Assembly: GCF_004296575.1 (NCBI RefSeq)
Contig: NZ_SAYT01000005.1
Coordinates: 434,001-498,000 of the forward strand
DNA: 64,000 nucleotides
Direction: 5' to 3'
From: Dyella amyloliquefaciens
GTDB lineage: Bacteria > Pseudomonadota > Gammaproteobacteria > Xanthomonadales > Rhodanobacteraceae
Shown one piece after another: positions 15,514-24,028 of the stretch. Both the position numbers and the translations under genes were made by a program. The notes under the pieces were generated by a model, which worked only from the letters and a program-made list of their open reading frames with translations, had not been told where the DNA came from and made no database searches. Every line of letters starts with the position of its first letter. Position 1 is the stretch's first letter.

Positions 15514-17022
15514 TCAACGCACGCCGTGCATCAAGCGATTGATCAACGGCGAGATCAGCAACAACAGCACGCCTGCGCCCGCCAGCAGCCAGAAGCTGAA
15601 GGTGAAACCAGCCAGTGCCGAGGCGGCGGTCATGCCACTCTCGCCGCTGATCTGGCCCGCCAGCAGGCCGGAAAGATTGCCGCCCACCGCCATCGACAGG
15701 AACCAGCCGCCCATCGCCACGCCCACCAGGCGCGGCGGCGCCAGCTTGGTCACCATCGACAGGCCGATCGGCGACAGACAGAGCTCGCCGACAGTCTGCA
15801 GCACGTAGCAGGCGGTCAGCGGCCAGAACGGGATCAGGCCGCGGCTGTCGATCGAATAGGTCAGCGCATACATCAGCGCGGTGAAGCCCAGGCCGTTGAA
15901 GACCAGGCCGAAACCGAACTTGCGCGGAATCGACGGTTCCTTGTGGCGACGCGCGAGGAACGACCACACCTGAGTCACCACCGGTGCCAGCACGATGATC
16001 GCCACCGGGCTCACCGACTGGAACCAGCCCACCGGGAACTCCCAGCCGCCGAACATCTGGCGATCGACCATGTTGGCCGCCAGGAAGTTGAACGAGGTGC
16101 CGAGCTGGAAGTACATCATCCAGAACAGGACGTTGAAGGCGAAGATGATCAGCATCGCGATCACGCGTTCCAGCTGCACGCGGTCGTGGCGAATCGCCTC
16201 CACGATCAGCATGGCGGCCACGCCGACGAACAGCAGGCTCAACAGCCACTGCAGGCCGTTCGCGCCGATGAAAGCCAGCAGCAGGTAGACCAGCGGCACC
16301 GCCACCGCCACGCCCACCAGCACCCACACCACGCGCATGCGGCTGGCTGCTTCCGGCGCGGGACGGCCCACGTTCTTCAGGCCGCGACGACCGAACCAGA
16401 ACCAGAACAGGCTCAGCGCCATGCCCACGCCCGCGGCGCCGAACACGATGCGGTAGTTCTCCTGCGTCGGCGTGTCGGTGAAGTGGCTGGCGAGCCAGCC
16501 GGTCAGCAGCGGCGCCAGCAGCGCTCCGCCATTGATGCCCATGTAGAACAACGTGAAGCCGCGATCCCGACGTTCGTCCTTGGAACCATAGAGCTGGCCG
16601 ACCATCGAGGAGATGTTCGGTTTGAACAGGCCATTGCCGACCACGACCATCGCCAGGCCGAACAGGAAGATCTCCTTGCCTGGCAGCATCACCACGAACA
16701 GGCCCACGGCCATCACCAGCGCACCGATCAGGATCGAGCGCTGGTAACCGATCACCTTGTCGGCCACGTAGCCGCCGAAGATGCTGGTGGCGTAGATCAG
16801 CGCAGTGTACGCGCCGTAGATCTTGCTGGCCCAGGCCTCACCGGCCGGGTCGCCGTTGAAGAAGTGCGCCACGATGTACAGCGCCAGCGCCCAGCTCACG
16901 CTGTAGAACGCGAAACGCTCCCAGAACTCCGTCATGAACAGCATCCACAGCGGACGCGGATGCCCCATCGTCTGCGGGAAATCAGGCGCGGACGCGGGTG
17001 CGGTCTCGGCTGTGTGGCTCAT
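15514..17022 (-). CDS. POT/PTR-family oligopeptide transporter, tandem paralogue
   Basis: A 502-aa protein of the same length and architecture as its downstream neighbour: ExxERF in TEFWERFAFYS, GGYVADKVIGYQRSI and FKPNISSMVGQLYG. It differs mainly in loops and in helices 5-9, so the duplication is not recent. AAGGGGCATGC precedes the ATG. The two genes are separated by about 150 bp with no terminator-like T-run, so they could be co-transcribed. Confidence 0.93.
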   Translation of the reverse strand: MSHTAETAPASAPDFPQTMGHPRPLWMLFMTEFWERFAFYSVSWALALYIVAHFFNGDPAGEAWASKIYGAYTALIYATSIFGGYVADKVIGYQRSILIGALVMAVGLFVVMLPGKEIFLFGLAMVVVGNGLFKPNISSMVGQLYGSKDERRDRGFTLFYMGINGGALLAPLLTGWLASHFTDTPTQENYRIVFGAAGVGMALSLFWFWFGRRGLKNVGRPAPEAASRMRVVWVLVGVAVAVPLVYLLLAFIGANGLQWLLSLLFVGVAAMLIVEAIRHDRVQLERVIAMLIIFAFNVLFWMMYFQLGTSFNFLAANMVDRQMFGGWEFPVGWFQSVSPVAIIVLAPVVTQVWSFLARRHKEPSIPRKFGFGLVFNGLGFTALMYALTYSIDSRGLIPFWPLTACYVLQTVGELCLSPIGLSMVTKLAPPRLVGVAMGGWFLSMAVGGNLSGLLAGQISGESGMTAASALAGFTFSFWLLAGAGVLLLLISPLINRLMHGVR

Positions 17023-17115
17023 GCATGCCCCTTAGATTGCTAACAAATGGCGCGAAGTGCGCCGACAGAAATTACGAAAGGACCCGAACGCGTCCGCGCC
17101 CCAAACCCGCCCCGC

Positions 17116-17223
17116 CGTCATCCCCGCGCAAGCGGGGATCCAGTGACTTTCACGCCAAAGCCAAGGCGCTGGATGACCAGCTTCGCTGTTGTAAAGCGCC
17201 TCCCGCTTGCGCGGGAATGACAG
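17116..17223. repeat. Dispersed intergenic repeat, family A (short copy)
   Basis: It begins CGTCATCCCCGCGCAAGCGG and ends in inverted TTGCGCGGGAATGACAG, with GGATGACCAGCTTCGCTG inside. It lies between the second POT gene and kynA. No gene is seen. It resembles the outer parts of the 13.6-kb copy. Confidence 0.7.
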
Positions 17224-17287
17224 TGGGGGATAGTGACCATAAAAGGGCGCGTGAGCGGTCTTGATGTTCGAGAGGCGTGGCAACGCC

Positions 17288-18136
17288 TCAGGTGCCCAGC
17301 TCCGTGCGCACGTCGAGCAGTTCCGGGAAGAATTCCAGGTCCAGCGCCTTCTTGAGGAAAGCCACGCCGGAGGAGCCGCCCGTGCCGCGCCGGTGTCCGA
17401 TGATGCGTTCCACGGTTTTCATATGGCGGAAACGCCAAAGCTGGAAACTCCCCTCCATGTCCACCAGCTGCTCGCACATGTGGTACTCGGGCCAATACGC
17501 CGAACGGTTTTCATAGATGCGCTTCAGCACCGGAAGCAGGTCCGCGTGCCGCTGGTAAGGCTGCGACCAGTCGCGTTGGGTGAGTTCCGGCGGCACCGCA
17601 TGGCCACGGCGCGCCAGGTAGCACAGGAACTCGTCGTACAGGCTCGGCGCTTCCAGTACCGCGCGCAGGTCGGCTTGCGCCACCGGGTCATACGCAAACA
17701 CCTGCAGCATCTGCGCGTTCTTGTTGCCGAGCAGGAATTCGATGGTGCGGTACTGCAGCGACTGGAAGCCGGACGAGGAGCCCAGCACGCCGCGAAATTC
17801 CAGGTATTCCGAGGGGGTCAGCGTTTCCAGCACGCCCCACTGTTCGAACAGCTGTCGCTGAACTTGCTTTACGCGCGCCAGGATCTTCAGGCACGGGTCG
17901 AGGTCGTCGCGGCGCAGGCTGGCGATGGCGGCCTTGAGCTCGTGGATGATCAGCTTCATCCACAGCTCCGACACCTGGTGCTGCACGATGAACAGCATCT
18001 CGTCGTGGTGCGGCGGGTCGCTCAGGGGGTGCTGCGCGGTGAGCAGCTGGTCCAGCCGCAGATAGCCGCCATAGGTCAGTCGCCCGTTCAGGTCGAGTTC
18101 GATACCGGCCTCAAGGTCGCGCTGGTTCTCGGTCAT
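17288..18136 (-). CDS. kynA: Tryptophan 2,3-dioxygenase
   Basis: A 282-aa heme enzyme opening the indole ring of L-tryptophan to N-formylkynurenine, the first step of the kynurenine pathway. Conserved blocks are [25 protein letters not shown] with the active-site His, [31 protein letters not shown] and the C-terminal [24 protein letters not shown]. The ATG at 18136 is chosen because homologues begin close to NLRDLEPGI; an in-frame GTG at 18211 would add 25 unrelated residues. No other kynurenine gene is next to it. Confidence 0.95.
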   Translation of the reverse strand: MTENQRDLEAGIELDLNGRLTYGGYLRLDQLLTAQHPLSDPPHHDEMLFIVQHQVSELWMKLIIHELKAAIASLRRDDLDPCLKILARVKQVQRQLFEQWGVLETLTPSEYLEFRGVLGSSSGFQSLQYRTIEFLLGNKNAQMLQVFAYDPVAQADLRAVLEAPSLYDEFLCYLARRGHAVPPELTQRDWSQPYQRHADLLPVLKRIYENRSAYWPEYHMCEQLVDMEGSFQLWRFRHMKTVERIIGHRRGTGGSSGVAFLKKALDLEFFPELLDVRTELGT

Positions 18137-18268
18137 GTCGATCCGGAGTGCGGAAAAGTCCGCATGGTAACCGGTGTGGCGGCCGGCCCCGTACGAGGGC
18201 GCATGCTGCACCGTGCCTTGCAGCGCAACAAGGCCCCCTGTAACAATTTCGCTCTTGCTCAGGGCTTT

Positions 18269-18321
18269 AGAGCCTGTTCAAGGTCTCGGCGTGGCCCATG
18301 CCGAGACCTTGAACAGGCTCT
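18269..18321. repeat. Perfect 22-bp inverted repeat between kynA and E1 alpha
   Basis: Arms 18269-18290 and 18300-18321 are perfect complements around a 9-nt loop. The left arm starts AGAGCCTGTTCAAGGTC. It sits in the 264-bp divergent gap, 80 bp before the E1 alpha start. There is no T-run, so it is not a simple terminator. It may be a regulatory hairpin, or one copy of a dispersed palindrome. Confidence 0.85.
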
Positions 18322-18400
18322 TGTCCGCTGCTGGCCCCACTGGATGGGCCGCCGCTTCCCAGCATCCAAGATCTCCATTAACTCTCTCCGGGAGCGAGTT

Positions 18401-19486
18401 GTGTCCATCGCCGCCAAGTTTGAAATCGAATACCTCCAGTATCTCGATGCGGAAGGCAAGCAGGTCCGTGACGATCTGCCTGCGTTCGCCAACGACCTCG
18501 ACCACATGGTCGAGCTGTACAAGTTGATGATGTCGACCCGCGTGTTCGACGCGAAGTCGGTCGCCTTGCAGCGCACCGGCAAGCTCGGCACCTATGCCAG
18601 CTGCCTCGGCCATGAAGCCGCGCACGTGGGCATCGGCAGCGCCATGAAGCCCGAAGACGTGTTTGCGCCGAGCTACCGCGAATACGGTGCCCAGCTGTAC
18701 CGCGGCGTGCAGCCGCGCGAGGTGTACATGTACTGGGGCGGCGACGAGCGCGGCAACGACTATCAGAACGAGCCGGCCCGCCACGACTTTGCCTGGTCGG
18801 TGCCGATTGCCACGCAGTGCCTGCATGCCGCCGGCTCCGCGCTGGCCTTCAAGATCCGCAACGAAAAGCGCGTGGCCGTGTGCACCATCGGTGACGGTGG
18901 TTCGTCCAAGGGCGACTTCTACGGCGCCATCAACATCGCCGGCGCGCAGAACCTGCCGATGGTGGCGGTGATCGTCAACAACCAGTGGGCCATCTCGGTG
19001 CCGCGCAAGATCCAGTCGGGTGCACCGACGCTCGCGCAGAAGGGCATCGCGGCCGGCCTGTACTGCATCCAGGTCGACGGCAACGACATCATCGCCGTGC
19101 GCAAGGCCATGGGCGACGCCCTGGACCGCGCGCGCAACGGCGAAGGCGGCAGCGTGCTCGAGCTGGTGACCTATCGCCTCGGCGACCACACCACCGCCGA
19201 CGACGCCCGCCGCTACCGTGGCGAGCAGGAAGTGAAGGACGCCTGGGCGAAAGAGCCGATGAAGCGCCTGCGCGCGTGGCTGGTGGCCAAGGGCGTGTGG
19301 GATGACGCCAAGGAAGAAGCCTGGAAGGTGGAGTGCGACGACTGGATGGACAACGAGGTGAATGCCTACCTCGAGACCAAGACCCAGCCGGTCACGGCGA
19401 TGTTCGATTACACCTTCGCCGAAGTCCCCGCTGATCTCGCCAAGCAGCGCGATCTCGCACTCCAGCTCGACAAGAAGGCCCACTAA
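18401..19486 (+). CDS. pdhA: 2-oxoacid dehydrogenase E1 component, alpha subunit
   Basis: A 361-aa protein from the GTG at 18401 with GGGAG 6 nt upstream; the much longer open frame to the left is antisense to kynA. The thiamine diphosphate motif is present: GDGGSSKGDF through VNNQWAIS, matching GDG-x(25-30)-NN. The N-terminal LMMSTRVFDAKSVALQRTGKLG and SYREYGAQLYRGV blocks are standard. With E1 beta it decarboxylates a 2-oxoacid and transfers the acyl group to the lipoyl arm of E2. The symbol assumes pyruvate; branched-chain 2-oxoacids cannot be excluded from sequence. Confidence 0.9.
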   Translation: MSIAAKFEIEYLQYLDAEGKQVRDDLPAFANDLDHMVELYKLMMSTRVFDAKSVALQRTGKLGTYASCLGHEAAHVGIGSAMKPEDVFAPSYREYGAQLYRGVQPREVYMYWGGDERGNDYQNEPARHDFAWSVPIATQCLHAAGSALAFKIRNEKRVAVCTIGDGGSSKGDFYGAINIAGAQNLPMVAVIVNNQWAISVPRKIQSGAPTLAQKGIAAGLYCIQVDGNDIIAVRKAMGDALDRARNGEGGSVLELVTYRLGDHTTADDARRYRGEQEVKDAWAKEPMKRLRAWLVAKGVWDDAKEEAWKVECDDWMDNEVNAYLETKTQPVTAMFDYTFAEVPADLAKQRDLALQLDKKAH

Positions 19487-19489
19487 GCC

Positions 19490-20470
19490 ATGGCACAGAT
19501 CACTCTTATCGAAGCCGTCACCCAGGCGCTCGCCTATGAGATGGCGCACGACGACAGCGTCGTGGTGCTGGGTGAGGACGTGGGCGTCAACGGCGGCGTG
19601 TTCCGCGCCACCCAGGGCCTGCAGGAAAAGTTCGGCGAACTGCGCGTGCTCGACACGCCGCTGGACGAAACCACCATTGCCGGCGTCACCGTGGGCCTTG
19701 CCGCCCAGGGCATGAAGCCGGTGGCCGAAGCGCAGTTCGAAGGCTTCATCTACCCGATGATGGAGCAGATCGCCTGCCACGCCGCGCGCCTGCGCAACCG
19801 CACCCGCGGCCGCATCACCGTGCCGGCCGTGTGGCGCGCCCCGTGGGGCGGCGGCATCCGTGCGCCGGAGCATCACTCCGAAGCGAACGAGCACCTGTTC
19901 ACCAACATCCCGGGCCTGCGCGTGGTGATGCCGTCGTCGCCGGCGCGTGCCTACGGCCTGCTGCTCGCCGCCATCCGCGATCCGGATCCGGTGATGTTCT
20001 TCGAGCCCAAGCGCATCTACCGCCAGTACAAGGAAGAAGTGCCCGATGACGGCGAGGCGCTGCCGCTGGACGTGTGCTTCGTGCTGCGCGACGGCACCGA
20101 CGTCACCATCGTCACCTGGGGTGCCCAGGTGAAGGAAGCGCTGGAAGCCGCCGACGAGCTCGCCGCCGACGGCATCAGCGCCGAAGTGATCGACGTGGCC
20201 ACGCTGACCCCGCTGGACTTCGACACCATCGCCGAGTCGGTGCAGAAGACCGGCCGCTGCGTGATCGTGCACGAAGCCCCGAAGACCGCCGGCTTCGGCG
20301 CGGAAATCGCCGCCCGCATCGCCGAGGAATGCCTGTACGACCTGCTGGCTCCGGTCGAGCGCGTCACCGGCTTCGACACGCACATCCCGCTGTTCCGCCT
20401 GGAAATGAAGTACCTGCCGAGCACCGAGCGCGTGGTGGAAGCCGCCAAGCGCACGCTGGCCGCCAGCTAA
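19490..20470 (+). CDS. pdhB: 2-oxoacid dehydrogenase E1 component, beta subunit
   Basis: A 326-aa transketolase-like subunit completing the alpha2beta2 E1. ITLIEAVTQALAYEMAHDDSVVVLGEDVG at the start, the EAQFEGFIYPMMEQIACHAA block, PAVWRAPWGGGIRAPEHHSE and the C-terminal RVTGFDTHIPLFRLEMKYLPS are typical. It starts 3 bp after the alpha-subunit stop, so the two are co-translated. A family A repeat then separates it from the E2 gene. The gene symbol carries the same substrate caveat as pdhA. Confidence 0.92.
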   Translation: MAQITLIEAVTQALAYEMAHDDSVVVLGEDVGVNGGVFRATQGLQEKFGELRVLDTPLDETTIAGVTVGLAAQGMKPVAEAQFEGFIYPMMEQIACHAARLRNRTRGRITVPAVWRAPWGGGIRAPEHHSEANEHLFTNIPGLRVVMPSSPARAYGLLLAAIRDPDPVMFFEPKRIYRQYKEEVPDDGEALPLDVCFVLRDGTDVTIVTWGAQVKEALEAADELAADGISAEVIDVATLTPLDFDTIAESVQKTGRCVIVHEAPKTAGFGAEIAARIAEECLYDLLAPVERVTGFDTHIPLFRLEMKYLPSTERVVEAAKRTLAAS

Positions 20471-20484
20471 AATCTTTCCGCGCT

Positions 20485-20586
20485 CGTCGTCCCTGCGAAG
20501 GCAGGGACCCAGCGCCACGAACCAAGACACTGGATCCCCGCTTGACCAGCTTTTCAGCTGTTGAAGAGCACCTCGCGGGGATGACG
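20485..20586. repeat. Dispersed intergenic repeat, family A, inside the dehydrogenase operon
   Basis: It starts CGTCGTCCCTGCGAAGGCAG and ends CACCTCGCGGGGATGACG. Its ends are inverted relative to each other. It fills almost all of the 141-bp gap between E1 beta and E2, so it would be transcribed as part of the operon and could affect mRNA stability. Confidence 0.7.
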
Positions 20587-20611
20587 ACCAAACAAATTCG
20601 CGAGAATCAAC

Positions 20612-22012
20612 ATGGCCGACATCAAGACGTTCTACCTCCCCGACCTCGGCGAAGGCCTTCCCGACGCAACCATCGTCGAGTGGCACGTGAAGGAAGGCGA
20701 CACCATCAAGCTCGACGCACCGCTGTGCTCGATGGAAACCGCCAAGGCCGTCGTTGACGTGCCCTCCCCGTACACCGGCAAGGTCACCAAGCTGCACGGC
20801 GCTGCCGGCGACATCATCGAGACCGGCGCCGCGCTGGCCGAGTTCGAGCCCGACCCGAACGCCAAGCAGCGCGCCGAGGCCGAGTCCACTGGCCACCACC
20901 ACGGCCCGAAGAAGGGTGCCGGCAGCGCCGCTGCCGAGCCGAAGAAGGTCGTCGCCTCCGATGAAGGCGGCGAGATCGAAAGCAACGGCACCACCCAAGG
21001 TGGCCCGGCCGCCGACCGCGAAGACGAAGGCACCGTGGTCGGCGCCATGATCTCCGGCAGCCACGTGCACGTGGAGCAGGCCAGCAGCGTCGGCGGCGTG
21101 AAGGCCGTGCCGGCCGTGCGCGCCCTCGCCAAGAAGCTCAAGGTCGACCTGTCCCGCGTGAAGCCGACCGGCGCCGACGGTGTGGTCACACTGGGCGACG
21201 TGAAGAACGCCGCCGCCAACGGCACGGCACAGCTCGGTGCTGCGCCTGCCCGCGCCGTGCACGAAGACGCCGGCCGTCACCTTGCCCCGCGTCTGCCCGA
21301 ACCGGAGCCGTCCCGCACGGCCACTTCGCTTGCCGGCAAGCCGGTGCGCACGGCCCCGCCGAGCGTGCAGGCCAGCGGCCAGCCGGAACAGCTCAAGGGC
21401 GTCCGCCGCAACATGGCCCGCGTGATGGCCGAAGCCCACGCCAACGTGGTGCCGACCACCCTGGTCGATGACGCCGACCTGCACGCCTGGATCGGCAAGC
21501 AGGACATCACCGCCCGCCTGATCCGCTCCATCGTGGTGGCGTGCAAGACCGTGCCGGCGCTCAATGCCTGGTTCGACGGCAAGAACCTCACCCGCACGCT
21601 GCATCCGCACGTGGACATCGGCATCGCCGTGGACACCGAGGAAGGCCTGTTCGTGCCGGCCCTGCGTAACGCCGACGTGCTCGACGGCGCCGGCATCCGC
21701 GCCGCGATCAAGCGCCTGCGTACGTCGGTGGAAGATCGCACCATCCCGGCGTCGGAGCTCTCGGGCTACACCATCAGCCTGTCCAACTTCGGCATGTTCG
21801 CCGGTCGCTACGCCACGCCGGTCGTGGTGCCGCCGTGCGTCGCCATCATTGGCGCGGGCAAGTTGAGCCATGACGTGGTGGCGGTGATGGGCGGCATCGA
21901 AGTGCATCGCCGCATGCCGATCTCGCTGACGTTCGACCATCGCGCTGCCACCGGTGGCGAAGCCGCGCGCTTCCTCAAGGCGCTGCTGGACGATCTGTCG
22001 CTGCCGAACTGA
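20612..22012 (+). CDS. 2-oxoacid dehydrogenase E2, dihydrolipoamide acyltransferase
   Basis: A 466-aa protein with one N-terminal lipoyl domain (lipoylated K45 in METAKAV), an Ala/Pro/charged linker, a peripheral subunit-binding domain near residues 165-205 (VPAVRALAKKLKVDLSRVKPTG) and a CAT-like catalytic domain. The C-terminal active-site motif reads FDHRAATGGEA where most E2 enzymes have DHRxxDG: the His is kept, the Asp position is Thr. The acyl substrate is thus open (acetyl or branched-chain). No E3 gene follows; a strong terminator ends the operon 20 bp later. Confidence 0.9.
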   Translation: MADIKTFYLPDLGEGLPDATIVEWHVKEGDTIKLDAPLCSMETAKAVVDVPSPYTGKVTKLHGAAGDIIETGAALAEFEPDPNAKQRAEAESTGHHHGPKKGAGSAAAEPKKVVASDEGGEIESNGTTQGGPAADREDEGTVVGAMISGSHVHVEQASSVGGVKAVPAVRALAKKLKVDLSRVKPTGADGVVTLGDVKNAAANGTAQLGAAPARAVHEDAGRHLAPRLPEPEPSRTATSLAGKPVRTAPPSVQASGQPEQLKGVRRNMARVMAEAHANVVPTTLVDDADLHAWIGKQDITARLIRSIVVACKTVPALNAWFDGKNLTRTLHPHVDIGIAVDTEEGLFVPALRNADVLDGAGIRAAIKRLRTSVEDRTIPASELSGYTISLSNFGMFAGRYATPVVVPPCVAIIGAGKLSHDVVAVMGGIEVHRRMPISLTFDHRAATGGEAARFLKALLDDLSLPN

Positions 22013-22031
22013 GGTTCGACGTTCCACGAAG

Positions 22032-22058
22032 AGCCCCGGCATGTCCGGGGCTTTTTTT
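22032..22058 (+). terminator. Rho-independent terminator after E2
   Basis: AGCCCCGG, a 5-nt loop and CCGGGGCT (22032-22052) are followed by a run of seven T. It lies between the convergent E2 and globin genes. Confidence 0.92.
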
Positions 22059-22072
22059 ATGCATCCGCCGAG

Positions 22073-22477
22073 TCAGTAGTGCTCGATGAAGTACGACGTG
22101 GTGTGATCGAGCGCCTTGCGCCAGCGCTGCTCCAGCGCGAAGTCGTATTCCGGATCGTGCTCGGCGATGGCGCGCAGCAGGCTGTCCGACCAGTAGAGAT
22201 ACAGCTCGGGCCGCACCGGCGCCCTGCCCTTGCGGCCATGAACCTGCGCCGTCTCGGTCATGGTCCGTCGCGTCAACCTGCTGCCGCCCGCATGGGCAAT
22301 GGCCGCGCTGATGCCACGACGCAGGGCGAGGTGCTGCACGCTGAAATCGGTGTGGCTGAACATGCCCGGGATGTCCGGGTGGCTCGCCATGAAGATCTCG
22401 TAGAAGCGGGCGATGAAGCCGCCATGGCGCAGGCAGCGCCCGTAGCTGGTTTGCAGGTCATCGAATGTGTCGGTCAT
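22073..22477 (-). CDS. Globin-like heme protein
   Basis: A 134-aa protein from the ATG at 22477 with AGGAGG 5 nt upstream; an in-frame ATG at 22498 would place that site inside the gene. The segments FDDLQTSYGRCLRHGGFIARFYEIFMASHPDIPGMF and FSVQHLALRRGISAAIAHAG fit helices A-E of a single-domain globin. A candidate proximal His lies in the later region (VHGRKGRAPVRPELYLYWSDSLL). Such globins bind O2 or NO; a role here is not shown. It stands alone between convergent and divergent neighbours. Confidence 0.75.
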   Translation of the reverse strand: MTDTFDDLQTSYGRCLRHGGFIARFYEIFMASHPDIPGMFSHTDFSVQHLALRRGISAAIAHAGGSRLTRRTMTETAQVHGRKGRAPVRPELYLYWSDSLLRAIAEHDPEYDFALEQRWRKALDHTTSYFIEHY

Positions 22478-22647
22478 GCCAGCCTCCTGCACTGACATCG
22501 GCTATCCGTAGGCAGCGCAAGCTAGCACGCGATTTTGCACGCGCCGTAGAGGCGCATGGTCGCAACGCCGGCATCTTCCCGTGTTGACGACTTCTCGACC
22601 CGCGCGCGGCTATACGAACGGCATCGTCGCATCACGGGGACCGCACC

Positions 22648-23031
22648 ATGCATCACAGCCGGCTCTGCACTGTCGTCATCGATTGCCAGACGGACGACCT
22701 CACCCAGGCAGCCACTTTCTGGAGTCATGCGCTCGGCAAGTCCGTCGTCACCGTCGACCAGGATGGCGATGGCCGTTACGCAGAACTGGCGACCGAAGAG
22801 GACGAACCGATCATTCTCCTGCAACGCGTGCAACACGAAGGCCGCGTGCACCTGGATATCGAAACTGATGACCTCGACGCGGAAGTGGCGCGGCTGGAAA
22901 AGCTGGGTGCCACGCGTGTGGCCTTCGTGCGCGATCGCTGGTGGGTGATGCAGGCGCCGAGCGGGCATCGATTCTGCGTGGTACGGCCGCAGCGGGAAAA
23001 ATTCGGCCCGCATCTGAATCGCTGGGAGTGA
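22648..23031 (+). CDS. VOC superfamily (glyoxalase-like) protein
   Basis: A 127-aa protein with two beta-alpha-beta-beta-beta halves of the vicinal oxygen chelate fold: VVIDCQTDDLTQAATFWSHALG at the start and VHLDIETDDLDAEVARLEKLGA in the second half, then PSGHRFCVV. These match the glyoxalase-like domain common in Actinobacteria and Proteobacteria, whose substrates are generally unknown. No function is assigned. Confidence 0.8.
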   Translation: MHHSRLCTVVIDCQTDDLTQAATFWSHALGKSVVTVDQDGDGRYAELATEEDEPIILLQRVQHEGRVHLDIETDDLDAEVARLEKLGATRVAFVRDRWWVMQAPSGHRFCVVRPQREKFGPHLNRWE

Positions 23032-23049
23032 GGCGGAACAGTCCTCCCC

Positions 23050-23151
23050 TGTAGGAGCGCACCCCGTGCGCGATAAACCTATCGCGCGCAGGTGACGCCG
23101 GGTTGCGGTAACCCTGCAACGCCGCGATCGCGCACTGGGTGCGCTCCTACA
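23050..23151. repeat. REP-like inverted pair (family B)
   Basis: Two 25-nt arms, 23050-23074 and 23127-23151, match in inverted orientation at 24 of 25 positions (consensus starts TGTAGGAGCGCACCC). They lie between the convergent VOC and LysE genes. The same unit recurs singly or in pairs at 34276, 34788, 35302 and 38671. Confidence 0.85.
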
Positions 23152-23175
23152 AGAGAAGGAGCAGGCACGCCTTGC

Positions 23176-23805
23176 TCAGACCGCGCGCTTCGAAAAGATC
23201 AGATGCAGGCCGAAGGCCACGAACACGGCGCCGGCCAGGCCGTCGATCCAGCGCGAGAGGCGCAGGTAGCCGCGACGCATGGCGGGCAAGGCAAACACGC
23301 CGGCCACCACGGTGAACCAAAGCAAGGTTTCCACCACCACCATGCTCCATAGGCCCCAGCGGGCACCCGCGCTGACGCCATCGCCAAGGAAGGCGGAAAA
23401 CACGCTGCCGAAGTAGATGACCACCTTCGGATTGGACAGATTGGTGAGCAGCCCCGCGCGCAGCGTGGCCCAGTCGCTCTGCTGCAGCACCTGCTGCGGC
23501 TCGCCGGCAAGCGTCGCGGGAGCGCGAATGGCTCCGCGCAGCATCTTCACGCCCATCCAGGCGAGGTAGAGGCCACCGGCAATGCTGATCAGCCGTTCCA
23601 GCCAGGCCAGCCGCTGCAGTACCAGTTGCAGGCCCGCCAGCGCCAGCGCCGACCACACCACCACGCCCAGGGTGATGCCGATGACACCGAACATCGCCTG
23701 CCGGCGGGTGCGGCTCACCGCGGTCTGCGACACGAAGAAGAAGTCCGGGCCGGGGCTCAGCAGGGCCACCAGGTGCACGACGGCGATGGTCAGAAACAGG
23801 TTCAC
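23176..23805 (-). CDS. LysE/RhtB-family amino acid exporter
   Basis: A 209-aa membrane protein from the GTG at 23805, with GGAG 6 nt upstream. The family signature LLSPGPDFFFVSQTAVSRTRRQAMFGVIGITLGVVVW lies at the N-terminus, with NLSNPKVVIYFGSVF in the middle; about six membrane helices. It exports amino acids or related compounds; the substrate cannot be read. Alternative starts up to 23862 add no conserved sequence. Confidence 0.88.
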   Translation of the reverse strand: MNLFLTIAVVHLVALLSPGPDFFFVSQTAVSRTRRQAMFGVIGITLGVVVWSALALAGLQLVLQRLAWLERLISIAGGLYLAWMGVKMLRGAIRAPATLAGEPQQVLQQSDWATLRAGLLTNLSNPKVVIYFGSVFSAFLGDGVSAGARWGLWSMVVVETLLWFTVVAGVFALPAMRRGYLRLSRWIDGLAGAVFVAFGLHLIFSKRAV

Positions 23806-24028
23806 GGCGCTCTCCACAGTGGCGGAACCGCACTTTCTCGCGGCGACGCAACTTGTCGCCACTGCGGTGGTTCCTCTAGGCTGCTATTTTTACACGTCCT
23901 CGGGACGCCCTAGGCCGTGCAGGGGATCTCCGCCTCACCTGGACAGACCCGGCCTAGGCCCGGCCTGCCGCTTGGCGCGTGCCTCCCGGACTGACTTCCA
24001 TCGCTTTTTTGAACCAACGACGACACTG

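Noticed and set aside
18278-22042. 1254-codon open frame on the minus strand opposite the dehydrogenase operon
   Set aside because: It is antisense to three well-conserved genes and reads as His/Gly/Arg/Val-rich low-complexity sequence, as expected from third-position GC bias.
23050-23151. CRISPR-like or tandem array
   Set aside because: Only two units in inverted orientation, with no regular spacers; it is a REP-type pair.
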